64,000 nt of DNA from Desulfobacterales bacterium (GTDB lineage Bacteria; Desulfobacterota; Desulfobacteria; Desulfobacterales; JADGBH01), in the NCBI GenBank assembly GCA_015231595.1, contig JADGBH010000005.1, positions 41,915 through 105,914 on the forward strand, read 5' to 3'. The position numbers and the translations under genes were made by a program. The notes beneath the pieces were generated by a model. It was not told the DNA's origin. It saw only the letters and a list, made by a program, of their open reading frames with translations, and did not search any database. Position 1 is the stretch's first letter. The number at the start of each line of letters is the position of its first letter. Shown here one piece after another: positions 1 to 8,626 of this stretch.

Positions 1-2585
1 GCTTTTAATTTTTTTATTAATATTTCCTTATCGTTTTGGCGAAAAATAATTTTTGCTTCTCCGTGATTTATAAAATAAAGATTGGAACTTAATTCTTCTT
101 GAGTAAATACCGTTTCCCCTGCTTCATACTCAATATCTTCCATAGAATAATAAAGCTCATTAGCTTCTTCTGTGCTAAAGTTTGAGTATAAATTATCCCA
201 TAATTCAAGATAATCCTTTGTGATACCTTCACTTTTTTCTGAATCAATTATTTCTGCAGTCTTTATAATTTCGCTAAGAGCCATCGGATCTAATTCTATT
301 AATTTTTCCCGTAATTGCTCTGCTTTTGTGAATTTTTTTTCTCTGGCGTTTTGAACTATAAGCTCAAAAAGTAGTTTTAATGCTTCTTCTTTTTTGTTTT
401 GAGATATATATTTATCAATGAGAGCTTCTTTTTCTAATCCTTCAGATTTTTTAGGCGCTACCTTTTTAATCTGTTTTTTAATTGGCAATTGTTTTTCGGT
501 TATTGTTTTTTGAGGCTCATCAGGGATTTTTGTTTCAGATATTTTGGGGGAGGGTTCTTTTTTTGTAAGCTCTTCTTTAACGTCATTGTTTGAAATTTCT
601 ACGTTATCAGGCGGCGCCTCAATTTCATCTGTTGGTTCAATTTCTTCAACTTCTGTTTGGGGATTTTTTATCATTTCAATAGCGCTTTGAGCAGCGGCTT
701 TTACTGTAGCACTGTAGCGTTTCATTGTGAACATGCCTCTTTGATCAGCGATAGCCGAAAGTTCAGAAATGGCTGATGAATCTCCTATTTTACCTAAAGC
801 AAAACATATTTGTTCCTCAAGCTTATTTCTATCTTTTGAAGTAACAAAAGATTTAAGCTTAAGTATCTCAATGAAAGGCATTACACATCGCTTATCTTTA
901 AGATTTCCGAGCATATCAACGATTTTAATTTTTAACTTATCATCGACTTTTATAATAAGTGGTAATAAAGTATCGGTTTTATATTTTCCAGCTATATTGT
1001 AAATACTATTTAAAGCTTCCTGCTGAACTCGAAAGTCCGCGTGCTCCAAAAGAGGCTGTAGAACTTGAAGATATCCTTCATTACCAACTTTTCCAAGCAA
1101 AAGAACAAGATTGCGTACATAATACCATGAGCCACCTTCTTCGATGCGCTCAACTAAAATCGAAGGAGGTGGCTCTATATCTGATATAACTTTTAATATT
1201 TTTAGCCTTTCATTCATGTCTGAACTATCGCGTAGAATATTAAGAAGGCGATCAACTGATTTTCCACCAAGAAATAATTCAGTTCTGATGGCTTCTTGTC
1301 TTTTATGGTGAGCATTTGTTTGGATTTCATTTACTATAGCATCTAAAACCTTTTCGATTGCTATTCCTTTTAATACTTGAGCGGCAAGCTTTTTGAACAT
1401 ATCTGACTTTTCTATTTTACTCAGGCTTAAAGCATCAAAAGCTTCAATAATCTGATTTCCTTCATCAAACATAGAATTGCTGATTAAAATTCTTGCAAAA
1501 TTTTGAAGCCGTAAGCAAATTTGTTCATAAGGCATAGAAAAATTAGACTCGTCATGTATCCATTTTAAGAGGGATGGGAAGATATAGAGCATTGTATCTA
1601 AATATTGTTCTGGAGATAATTTTACTTCAATTCGTGGAATAACTCTTGCTAAAATCTGGGAAACTTCGTTCCTAACTTCTGATTTACCGTTTAGCAATCC
1701 GTTTATTAGTAAATCTAAGACATCTTTTAGCAGTTTTATTTCATTAGTTCCTAAAAGATGATCAACAATATTCGGAAGATTACTTGTAACTTTTTTATTT
1801 TCAAGGGATTTAGCCCCAGCTTTTAAAATTTTAACTACTATTGAATTATAAGGCAAATCAGAACCAGAAGGAGATGTGTGGGTAGAACCATGACCTTGGG
1901 AACCTTGTGATTTATATTCTCTGCTATCATTTGAACCTTTTGAATCGGAATACATATTAGGAGAATCGCCAGAATATTCCTTAGCCTCGTTATCTCTATT
2001 TGAGTCAGAAGGAAAAGAAGTATTTAATCTTGATGTTACTGTTCCAGACGATCCTATCTCTTGTCCTGATGTTCCTCTGCCTGCTCCGCCTTTCGATATA
2101 GTATCTAATACGTCAACATTAGATATTTGAAAATTTTTATCAAGCACGACATATATTTTTTGGTCAACAACAATATGGGATAAATGTTGATCAAAAATTA
2201 TTTGATGCAAGCCTCCTTCTGCTTCAACTTCTTCAACCCTTTTGCTTATAAGCTCTAAAAAAGTATGGAGTTCATCTTTGTAAAGTCCTTTGCTAAAGGA
2301 TACACTTCTTATATTGAAAGCATTCATTAAATCGAGAAGGGATATAACTTGTGGTTTTAAAGAATCTTTTTGGCTTAAAGGTAGTCCATCAATAAGTAAA
2401 GATTTTTCTGATTCAATAAAACTAATTGACTCTTTTTCTTCTAATAAGCTTAAAAAGGACTCATAAGCTTTATCTACACAGTTTCTGACTATAGCGCTGG
2501 AAGCGGGATAAAGTTTTATATTAGTGATAGCTGCATTCATCGCTATAATAGAATTAATTACTGTTTGATTGTCTATAGCGCTCAT
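1..2585 (-). CDS. HEAT-repeat protein with C-terminal cyclic-nucleotide-binding-like domain (partial)
   Basis: The minus-strand frame is open from an ATG at 2585 (preceded by GGAG) to the left edge, so the C-terminus lies outside the window. At least 861 residues are encoded. Residues 1-165 are a helical N-terminal region. Residues about 168-241 are a Ser/Gly-rich linker. About 250-630 are repeated helical pairs of HEAT/armadillo type. About 640-710 are a Glu/Pro/Lys-rich linker. From about residue 806 the sequence resembles the start of a cNMP-binding beta-roll (FSTEEANELYYSMEDIEYEA, then the FTQEELSSNLYFINHGEAKI-type strand). This is probably a cytoplasmic scaffold or sensor that reads a nucleotide or voltage-like signal through the terminal domain, but its ligand and partner cannot be told from this fragment. 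It is transcribed in the same direction as the following run but separated from it by about 295 bp. Confidence 0.8.
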   Translation of the reverse strand, partial: MSAIDNQTVINSIIAMNAAITNIKLYPASSAIVRNCVDKAYESFLSLLEEKESISFIESEKSLLIDGLPLSQKDSLKPQVISLLDLMNAFNIRSVSFSKGLYKDELHTFLELISKRVEEVEAEGGLHQIIFDQHLSHIVVDQKIYVVLDKNFQISNVDVLDTISKGGAGRGTSGQEIGSSGTVTSRLNTSFPSDSNRDNEAKEYSGDSPNMYSDSKGSNDSREYKSQGSQGHGSTHTSPSGSDLPYNSIVVKILKAGAKSLENKKVTSNLPNIVDHLLGTNEIKLLKDVLDLLINGLLNGKSEVRNEVSQILARVIPRIEVKLSPEQYLDTMLYIFPSLLKWIHDESNFSMPYEQICLRLQNFARILISNSMFDEGNQIIEAFDALSLSKIEKSDMFKKLAAQVLKGIAIEKVLDAIVNEIQTNAHHKRQEAIRTELFLGGKSVDRLLNILRDSSDMNERLKILKVISDIEPPPSILVERIEEGGSWYYVRNLVLLLGKVGNEGYLQVLQPLLEHADFRVQQEALNSIYNIAGKYKTDTLLPLIIKVDDKLKIKIVDMLGNLKDKRCVMPFIEILKLKSFVTSKDRNKLEEQICFALGKIGDSSAISELSAIADQRGMFTMKRYSATVKAAAQSAIEMIKNPQTEVEEIEPTDEIEAPPDNVEISNNDVKEELTKKEPSPKISETKIPDEPQKTITEKQLPIKKQIKKVAPKKSEGLEKEALIDKYISQNKKEEALKLLFELIVQNAREKKFTKAEQLREKLIELDPMALSEIIKTAEIIDSEKSEGITKDYLELWDNLYSNFSTEEANELYYSMEDIEYEAGETVFTQEELSSNLYFINHGEAKIIFRQNDKEILIKKLK

Positions 2586-2734
2586 TTCTCCGCCCCCAAA
2601 AATTTAAAAATTATGAATCTTATATTTTCTATAATGCTTATTTACCCTAAAATAAAGTTTCTGGTATTGTCAAATAAAAACACATATTAAGTTTTGAGTT
2701 TTAGATTTTAAGTTTTATGCTGCATGTGCGTATT

Positions 2735-2825
2735 GATAGATATATCAATAAATATAATCTATGATTAAGGCTAAAAATATTAAAGATAGATAATTTATTA
2801 TTGTTTTATTGATAAGATTATCAAT
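2735..2825. repeat. Degenerate copy (F) of the 80-bp palindromic repeat
   Basis: The core GATTAAGGCTAAAAATATTA at 2763-2782 matches the centre of the repeat copies at 33013-33092 and 39059-39139. It is flanked by TGATA/TATCA-type inverted ends that are much less conserved. It lies about 60-150 bp beyond the stop of the Rsm22-like gene, the same 3' placement as the good copies. The rest of 2586-2880 shows no gene. Confidence 0.35.
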
Positions 2826-2880
2826 AATTTTGTTTATTGTTAGAAACTATTTGAACTTAATGAAACCACAAAAGAAACCG

Positions 2881-3855
2881 TTAGGTGAGTGCGGATCCCC
2901 TGTTAAGATTGTGGACATGACGGTAAAAATTTCCTTCTTTTTTTGTGACAACAATGTCCTTTAGGGTTCCGTTTGTTTCACAAATTTTTATTAGGACGTG
3001 ACCTTTTCTAATTTTTGGCTGTTTTACTATCCGAGATTTTATTGCTGTGCCTTGATGTCTTGAGGCGGCGATATAGGAAAACTTTTCATCAGCATAAGGA
3101 CGAAAGCCTCTTTTTACAATGCGCTGAAACCAGGTTCTTTCAATCCTTTGAGAAAAATGACACCAATCATCACCAAATGCCGGGCATGACTGAATATGTG
3201 GACAAGGAGCTATGATATTTGCGCCCTCTTGTATAAGTTGATCGCGAACATTACGAATGAAAGAAGCGCCCCTCGGATTACCTGGTTCTATTATTAATAA
3301 TGTGTCATTCGTATGAGACCAAAGCTTTTCTATAAAAGTTTGATGTTTAGAAGTTGGCAGTTCTCCTAAAATATATGCTGCGATAACAAAGTCATGATTC
3401 TGGCATTCCCATTGTGAAATCAAGTTGGTTTCTTTCCAAACAATTTTTTGTATAAAGCTGCTATCATTTTGTTTGAATAATTTTTTAGCCAAGTGCAGCA
3501 TATTTTTATCATGTTCCAACAAAGTTATACATTCTAAATTAGGCCAGATGAATTTTACAACCCAAGCAGATGTTCCAGGGCCTGACCCTACATCAAGCAC
3601 AGTTTTTGGTTCCCAATCCAATCGTCTGGCTTGAATTTCAGACAAACAAGAGCTGATGGCAGCGTAAGTTGCAGGGAAACGATAAGCTGTATAAGCAATA
3701 ACATCAGCTGAAGATTTAATAAAAGTCTGTTCAGGTTCAATGTAGCCATCACGATATCTTTTGCAAAGCTGATTAGCAACTTTAGCAATATCACGTAAAG
3801 GATAATTTGCTAATTCAGATTCGATAACTTGTTCTAAATCCAAAGGAAGTTTCAT
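2881..3855 (-). CDS. Rsm22/METTL17-family methyltransferase-like protein
   Basis: This 324-residue protein has a SAM-binding motif I (VLDVGSGPGTSAW, residues about 87-98) and an IIEPGNPRG strand (about 188-196). It also has the Rsm22 cysteine signature CPHIQSCPAFGDDWCHFSQR (C218, C224, C232), which in mitochondrial and bacterial Rsm22 proteins binds an iron-sulfur cluster. The family associates with the small ribosomal subunit and assists its assembly; whether it methylates RNA is unsettled. The ATG overlaps the stop of the upstream RNA-methylase gene by 4 nt (ATGA), so the two are translationally coupled. It is the last gene of a nine-gene minus-strand run. Confidence 0.85.
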   Translation of the reverse strand: MKLPLDLEQVIESELANYPLRDIAKVANQLCKRYRDGYIEPEQTFIKSSADVIAYTAYRFPATYAAISSCLSEIQARRLDWEPKTVLDVGSGPGTSAWVVKFIWPNLECITLLEHDKNMLHLAKKLFKQNDSSFIQKIVWKETNLISQWECQNHDFVIAAYILGELPTSKHQTFIEKLWSHTNDTLLIIEPGNPRGASFIRNVRDQLIQEGANIIAPCPHIQSCPAFGDDWCHFSQRIERTWFQRIVKRGFRPYADEKFSYIAASRHQGTAIKSRIVKQPKIRKGHVLIKICETNGTLKDIVVTKKEGNFYRHVHNLNRGSALT

Positions 3856-5405
3856 GTCTGTATTTTTGCGCCTTTATAAATCGTAATTGTAAGTCCGCCA
3901 GCTTGTACTTCTGCTATACGATGAATATTTTTCCAATTGAGCATTTTACAAGCAGACTCAAATGAAGCAGTATCATGTGTATAGGCTATTATTCGGCCAT
4001 TTGGCAATAATATTCTTTTTGTTTCTTTTAAAAAATTTGCATATAGCTCTTTATTTTTATTTCTTTCGCCAACCCTAATTCCAAAAGGCAAGTTAGCAAT
4101 AACTACATTTACACTGTTATTTTCTAAAGGTAATCTTCTCATATCAGCTATTGCGGTCAAAAATTTTTCTTTAAAAATAGAAAGATTTTTTTTACACAAT
4201 TTGATTGCCTCTGACGATAAATCAAATCCTAAAACTTTATGCGCGCTACTCATTTTTAGGCGTTCAAACAAAATTGTTCCAGCTCCACAACATACATCAC
4301 AAACGATATCATCGGGTTTTATTTCACTTGCAATACATAACGATGCCCCAACGGTAGGATGAATAGATGCAGGTATAACAAAACGATTTTTAGGGTATCG
4401 TTCAGATTGCCAGCGAGTATCTCTCCATAACAAATATGCTGTATTATTGATATAAATTACACGAAAATCGAGGATAAAATGATACGGGTTATTTACTAAA
4501 TCTAATTTATGGGCCATAAGATTTGCCATTTTAGTAATAACGTCACGGTAATGAGTTCGTGTTTTCATTTTTGGTAATTGAAGCCGAAAAGTTACATTTG
4601 ATGTATTAGAAAGATTTATATTTTTACATTCATCAATCAAAAAATTAGTTATAGCTTCTTCATCTAAAGATTTGATTTGTTTTTTTGAAGCAATAGCGTA
4701 ACTTGAAAGAACAGTGCGAAGTTTTCCCAAATATTCCGGATTATTTTTTAAAAGTTTGTCTATATAAATCCAGCCTGGCTCAATAATTCGGCCTTGAATA
4801 TTTTTAGAAGGCATTTGCAACTCTGAAAGTACAAATGCTTCTACACCCTGATAACATTCCAGCATATAGTAAGAATTGGCAGGATACGGAATTAAATTAA
4901 TGCTTTTAATATTTTTTTTGGCCGATTCTGAATTTCCTCGAGCATTAGCTTTTCTAAAGGCTTCGGCTATAGGCCCTTTTTCTCCGCACAGTGCTTCCCA
5001 TTCTTGGGACCATTTAAAATCAAGAGAGCCTAATGCAAGAATAATTGATGCTTTGACAAAGCGATGTTCTTCTTTATTAAAAGCGCTTATAAGTTGTTGG
5101 TGTAAGCTTTTATTACCCGTTTCTCCTAAACCAGCGGCTGCTCGACGTCTAATTTTGACATCTTCATCAGTTAATAATCGTGCTAAAAGCAATTCAATGC
5201 TGCGTTTAGTAGGCTTTGTTTTTCGTAATATTTCAACCAGAAAGCGACGTGTGTAAACATCTTCTTTTTCTAAAAGGTAACTTATATCTTCAAGATGGGA
5301 ACTTGCGTAATGAGCTATTTTACGCTCTTCGCTTTTCCGATCAGGGTATGGCTTTTGAGACGTTTGGATTATAAAATTCAAAAAATCTTGAGAGTTATTT
5401 AGCAT
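3852..5405 (-). CDS. HEAT-repeat / THUMP-type RNA guanine-N2 methyltransferase
   Basis: This is a 517-residue fusion. Residues about 45-135 form HEAT-like helical pairs (for example VKIRRRAAAGLGETGNKSLH). About 175-330 looks like a degenerate THUMP-type RNA-binding region. From about 345 there is a UPF0020/PF01170-type SAM methylase with motif I DVCCGAGTILFE (370-381) and the catalytic-loop motif NLPFG (438-442). NLPFG resembles the (D/N)xPFG form of THUMPD2/3 and Trm14-type tRNA m2G enzymes more than the usual NPPY. The probable role is N2-methylation of a guanosine in tRNA or rRNA. It overlaps the upstream hydrolase gene by 11 nt and the downstream Rsm22-like gene by 4 nt. The HEAT fusion is not part of the standard family architecture as I know it. 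Confidence 0.8.
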   Translation of the reverse strand: MLNNSQDFLNFIIQTSQKPYPDRKSEERKIAHYASSHLEDISYLLEKEDVYTRRFLVEILRKTKPTKRSIELLLARLLTDEDVKIRRRAAAGLGETGNKSLHQQLISAFNKEEHRFVKASIILALGSLDFKWSQEWEALCGEKGPIAEAFRKANARGNSESAKKNIKSINLIPYPANSYYMLECYQGVEAFVLSELQMPSKNIQGRIIEPGWIYIDKLLKNNPEYLGKLRTVLSSYAIASKKQIKSLDEEAITNFLIDECKNINLSNTSNVTFRLQLPKMKTRTHYRDVITKMANLMAHKLDLVNNPYHFILDFRVIYINNTAYLLWRDTRWQSERYPKNRFVIPASIHPTVGASLCIASEIKPDDIVCDVCCGAGTILFERLKMSSAHKVLGFDLSSEAIKLCKKNLSIFKEKFLTAIADMRRLPLENNSVNVVIANLPFGIRVGERNKNKELYANFLKETKRILLPNGRIIAYTHDTASFESACKMLNWKNIHRIAEVQAGGLTITIYKGAKIQT

Positions 5406-6273
5406 AAGATAAGCTATCAGAATAAAAAAAGTCTAAAATAACTTTCGTAAGCTCCAATGGTTTTTCCATTGGTATTAAATGCCCTGCTTCTTCTATTGAA
5501 GTATATGCTCCGTTTGGAAAAAGATTAAGCGCTTTTTGTAAATCAATATGAGCCTTATTTGGACTTATATCCCCTTCAACCAATAAAACTGGACATTTTA
5601 CTTTTTTTAATTCAGGCCATGGGTCATAATGGGAGCCACCCATAAATAAAGATGCTTCTTTTTTAGGCGAACAACTAAGTTCTAACCCGCCTCCGTCAGC
5701 TTCTTTCATTCCATATTGAATATAAAGTTCAATAGCTTCATCAGTCCAGCTTTTAAAAAGGCTTTTTGATTTTAAATAATCTATAGCTTCTTCTCTATTG
5801 TTCCAAAAATTTTTCCGTTTTATTGATTTTGAAGCAAGGGGGTGCTGCTCCACGGTTATTTTAATTTTATAAAACGCTTCTGGAAGAAAAATCGGCTCAA
5901 TTAAAATCATTTTTTTTGCTAAATGTCCGTAAAGGGATTCAGCAAGGGTAATTACAGTTCCGCCCATTGAATGACCGACTAAATAAACTAGCTCATCTTT
6001 TGCTACTATTTTACAGAAATTTGCAAAGTCTTTGGCTAACACTAACCAGCTTAAGCCTCCATCATTGGGCTCTGAATCCCTATGATCACAAAAATAAGGA
6101 GCAATTACTCTAAACGAATTGGATAATTCTGCAGCAATTGGATGCCATATCCAAGGCATAAAACCTGTTGCATGCATAAAAATAATGGTAGGTCCATCTG
6201 ATTCGTATAGCAGATATTGAATTTTAACATCGTCAATATCTATCCATAAATTTTCTGGTTCTTTTTTTTTCAT
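5395..6273 (-). CDS. Alpha/beta-fold hydrolase
   Basis: The start is placed at the ATG at 6273 because AGGTGA sits 5 nt upstream; a GTG nine bases earlier overlaps that site. The protein has about 292 residues. It shows an oxyanion-region motif (FMHATGFMPW), the nucleophile elbow GHSMGG (catalytic Ser), an acid-region strand (VLLVEGDISP) and a C-terminal catalytic His in EEAGHLIPMEKP. No signal peptide is visible, so it is probably cytoplasmic. The substrate is unknown. It lies 12 nt after nspC and overlaps the next gene by 11 nt, so it is co-transcribed with polyamine and RNA-methylase genes. Confidence 0.8.
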   Translation of the reverse strand: MKKKEPENLWIDIDDVKIQYLLYESDGPTIIFMHATGFMPWIWHPIAAELSNSFRVIAPYFCDHRDSEPNDGGLSWLVLAKDFANFCKIVAKDELVYLVGHSMGGTVITLAESLYGHLAKKMILIEPIFLPEAFYKIKITVEQHPLASKSIKRKNFWNNREEAIDYLKSKSLFKSWTDEAIELYIQYGMKEADGGGLELSCSPKKEASLFMGGSHYDPWPELKKVKCPVLLVEGDISPNKAHIDLQKALNLFPNGAYTSIEEAGHLIPMEKPLELTKVILDFFYSDSLSYAK

Positions 6274-6285
6274 GTTGATCACCTA

Positions 6286-7413
6286 TTAAGAAAGACGATT
6301 TTTATAGTCCTCATATCCGAATTTTTTTACCACAGTAATACTTCCATTCGCATTGAGAGTAGCGATTGAAGGAAGACGGATGCCGTTAAATGTATTATTT
6401 TTTACCATTGTATAATGAGCCATATCTTCAAATACTATCTTTGAGCCTATTTTAAGTGGTTTTTGAAATGAATAATCGCCTATAATATCACCTGCAAGAC
6501 AGCTCATTCCTCCAAGTCTATAATTATAAGTATATTCTGATAGCTCTTTAGCTCCAGTAATTTTAGGCTTATACGGAACTTCAAGCACATCAGGCATATG
6601 AGCTGCAGCCGATGTATCTAAAATAGCTATATCAATTTCATTATGAATTATATCAATAACTGATGCAACTAAAACTCCGGTATTGAGAGCGATAGCTTCT
6701 CCTGGCTCAAGATATATATCAAGAAGGGGATATCTATTTTTAAAATCAAGTATAGTGTTGCATAAAAGCTCTAAATCGTAATCATCTCTTGTAATGTGAT
6801 GACCTCCTCCAAAATTTATCCATTCCATTTTTGAAAGAAATTCACCAAATTTTTTTTCAAATTCTGGAAGAGTTCTTGCGAAACTATCTGCATTTTTTTC
6901 GCAAAGATTATGAAAATGTAATCCAGTAATTCCCTCTAAATTATGTTCTTCAAAATGTTTGATAGTTACACCTAATCTTGAATATTTTCCGCAAGGATCA
7001 TATATGGGGATTTTCACCTCTGAATGTTCAGGATTAATTCGTATTCCAGCTAAGGCTTTTTTCATGGAATTTTTAAATCTATACCATTGTGAAAATGAAT
7101 TAAACACAATATGACTGGAATACGATTCAATCTCATTAAATTCAGATATAATATAACCCGGAGAACATGCGTGCACTTCTTTTCTGAATTCTTCAAAACC
7201 AAGTCTTGCTTCATCAATAGAGCTTGCCGCAATTCCCTGTAAATAATCCCGTATTATCGGAAAGACACTGAACATTGCAAAAGCTTTAAGTGCGAGAAGA
7301 ATCTTACATCCAGTTTTGTTTTGAACGTAATCTAATATTTCAAGATTTTTGATTAATTCTTTGATGCTACAAATATAGCAAGGTGTATTGACATTATTTA
7401 AATCTATTTCCAT
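6286..7413 (-). CDS. nspC: Carboxynorspermidine/carboxyspermidine decarboxylase
   Basis: This 375-residue PLP-dependent decarboxylase has the alanine-racemase-type fold (fold type III). The PLP lysine is in LLALKAFAMFSVF (K43), with the ACSPGYII and FGGGHHITRDDYD signatures typical of NspC. It decarboxylates carboxynorspermidine or carboxyspermidine in the alternative polyamine route. The preceding gene, 12 nt upstream, encodes the partner dehydrogenase, so the two-enzyme pathway is complete here. The catalytic aspartate-region and C-terminal YRLGGMSCLAGD strand are present and the length is normal for the family. Confidence 0.95.
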   Translation of the reverse strand: MEIDLNNVNTPCYICSIKELIKNLEILDYVQNKTGCKILLALKAFAMFSVFPIIRDYLQGIAASSIDEARLGFEEFRKEVHACSPGYIISEFNEIESYSSHIVFNSFSQWYRFKNSMKKALAGIRINPEHSEVKIPIYDPCGKYSRLGVTIKHFEEHNLEGITGLHFHNLCEKNADSFARTLPEFEKKFGEFLSKMEWINFGGGHHITRDDYDLELLCNTILDFKNRYPLLDIYLEPGEAIALNTGVLVASVIDIIHNEIDIAILDTSAAAHMPDVLEVPYKPKITGAKELSEYTYNYRLGGMSCLAGDIIGDYSFQKPLKIGSKIVFEDMAHYTMVKNNTFNGIRLPSIATLNANGSITVVKKFGYEDYKNRLS

Positions 7414-7425
7414 GACACATTAACC

Positions 7426-8604
7426 TTAATTATAAAATTTTTCAATCCATGGCAGTCCGTATATTCCAAGTTTTTCCATAAAAGGATCCGGATCAAACTC
7501 TTCTACGTTAAAAACGCCTTTACCTTTCCATTTTTCTGTAAGCATCATCATTGCGCCAATCATTGTAGGAACTCCTGTTGTATACGATACAGCTTGAGCT
7601 TTGATTTCCTTATAACATTCAGCATGGTCGCATATATTATAAACATAATATTTTTTTGTTTTGCCGTTTTTAATTCCTTCTATCATACAGCCTATGCATG
7701 TTTTGCCTTTGTAGTTTACTCCAAGGGATGAAGGGTCTGGAAGAAGCGATTTTAAAAACTTTAAAGGAATTATTTCGTGTCCTTCGTATATAACAGGATC
7801 AATTCTTGTCATTCCGACATTTTCAAGCACTTTTAAATGCGTTAAATAATTTTCTGAAAACGTCATCCAAAATCTTATTCTTTTAATAGTAGGGATATTT
7901 TTTACGATAGATTCAAGTTCTTCGTGATACATAAGATACATTTCACGATGACCTATTTGTGGAAAATCAAAACTTTCATGAATTGATAAAGGCTCAGTTT
8001 CAAGCCACTGGCCGTTTTCATAGAATTTACCTTTTGCTGTAACTTCTCGTATATTTATTTCTGGATTAAAATTTGTAGCAAACGGATGACCGTGATCACC
8101 AGCATTACAATCCATGATATCGATGTAGTTTATTTCGTCAAAATGATGTTTTAAAGCATAGGAACAAAATATATTAGTGACACCTGGGTCAAACCCGCAT
8201 CCCAAAAGAGCCATTATACCTTTTTCTTTAAATCGCTCTTGATAATCCCACTGCCATTTATAGCAAAATTTTGCTTCATTTGGCGGCTCATAATTTGCCG
8301 TATCAAGATAATTTACCCCTGTTTCAAGGCAAGCGTCCATGATGGAAAGATCCTGATAAGGTAAAGCTACATTTACAACTAAATCCGGTTTAAAATCTTT
8401 TATTAACGTAACAAGCTCGGAAACATTGTCAGCATCCACTTTTGCAGTTTTAATTTCTCTTTTTATCTCATTTTTAATTTTTTCACATTTTTCTATTGTT
8501 CTGCTCGCAAGAAGTATTTCAGAAAAAACTTCCGGAACCATAGCACATTTATGAGTGACTACTCCGCCAACTCCGCCAGCTCCAATTATTAAAACTTTAC
8601 CCAT
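7426..8604 (-). CDS. Carboxynorspermidine synthase (saccharopine-dehydrogenase family)
   Basis: This 392-residue protein has an N-terminal Rossmann nucleotide-binding motif VLIIGAGGVGGVVTHKC, followed by the saccharopine-dehydrogenase fold (GVNYLDTANYEPP, LLGCGFDPGVTNIFC). The ATG is preceded by AAGGAG. Placement directly before nspC identifies it as the NADPH-dependent enzyme that condenses aspartate semialdehyde with a diamine to carboxy(nor)spermidine, rather than lysine saccharopine dehydrogenase. It is cytoplasmic. The upstream dehydratase-like gene ends 22 nt before it. Confidence 0.92.
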   Translation of the reverse strand: MGKVLIIGAGGVGGVVTHKCAMVPEVFSEILLASRTIEKCEKIKNEIKREIKTAKVDADNVSELVTLIKDFKPDLVVNVALPYQDLSIMDACLETGVNYLDTANYEPPNEAKFCYKWQWDYQERFKEKGIMALLGCGFDPGVTNIFCSYALKHHFDEINYIDIMDCNAGDHGHPFATNFNPEINIREVTAKGKFYENGQWLETEPLSIHESFDFPQIGHREMYLMYHEELESIVKNIPTIKRIRFWMTFSENYLTHLKVLENVGMTRIDPVIYEGHEIIPLKFLKSLLPDPSSLGVNYKGKTCIGCMIEGIKNGKTKKYYVYNICDHAECYKEIKAQAVSYTTGVPTMIGAMMMLTEKWKGKGVFNVEEFDPDPFMEKLGIYGLPWIEKFYN

Positions 8605-8626
8605 AATTTACTCTCCTTATTAACAA

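Noticed and set aside
769..1189. Two overlapping + strand frames (76-77 residues)
   Set aside because: They are antisense to the HEAT/cNMP gene, which has a continuous frame, domain structure and a ribosome-binding site; no start signal is seen for the shadows.
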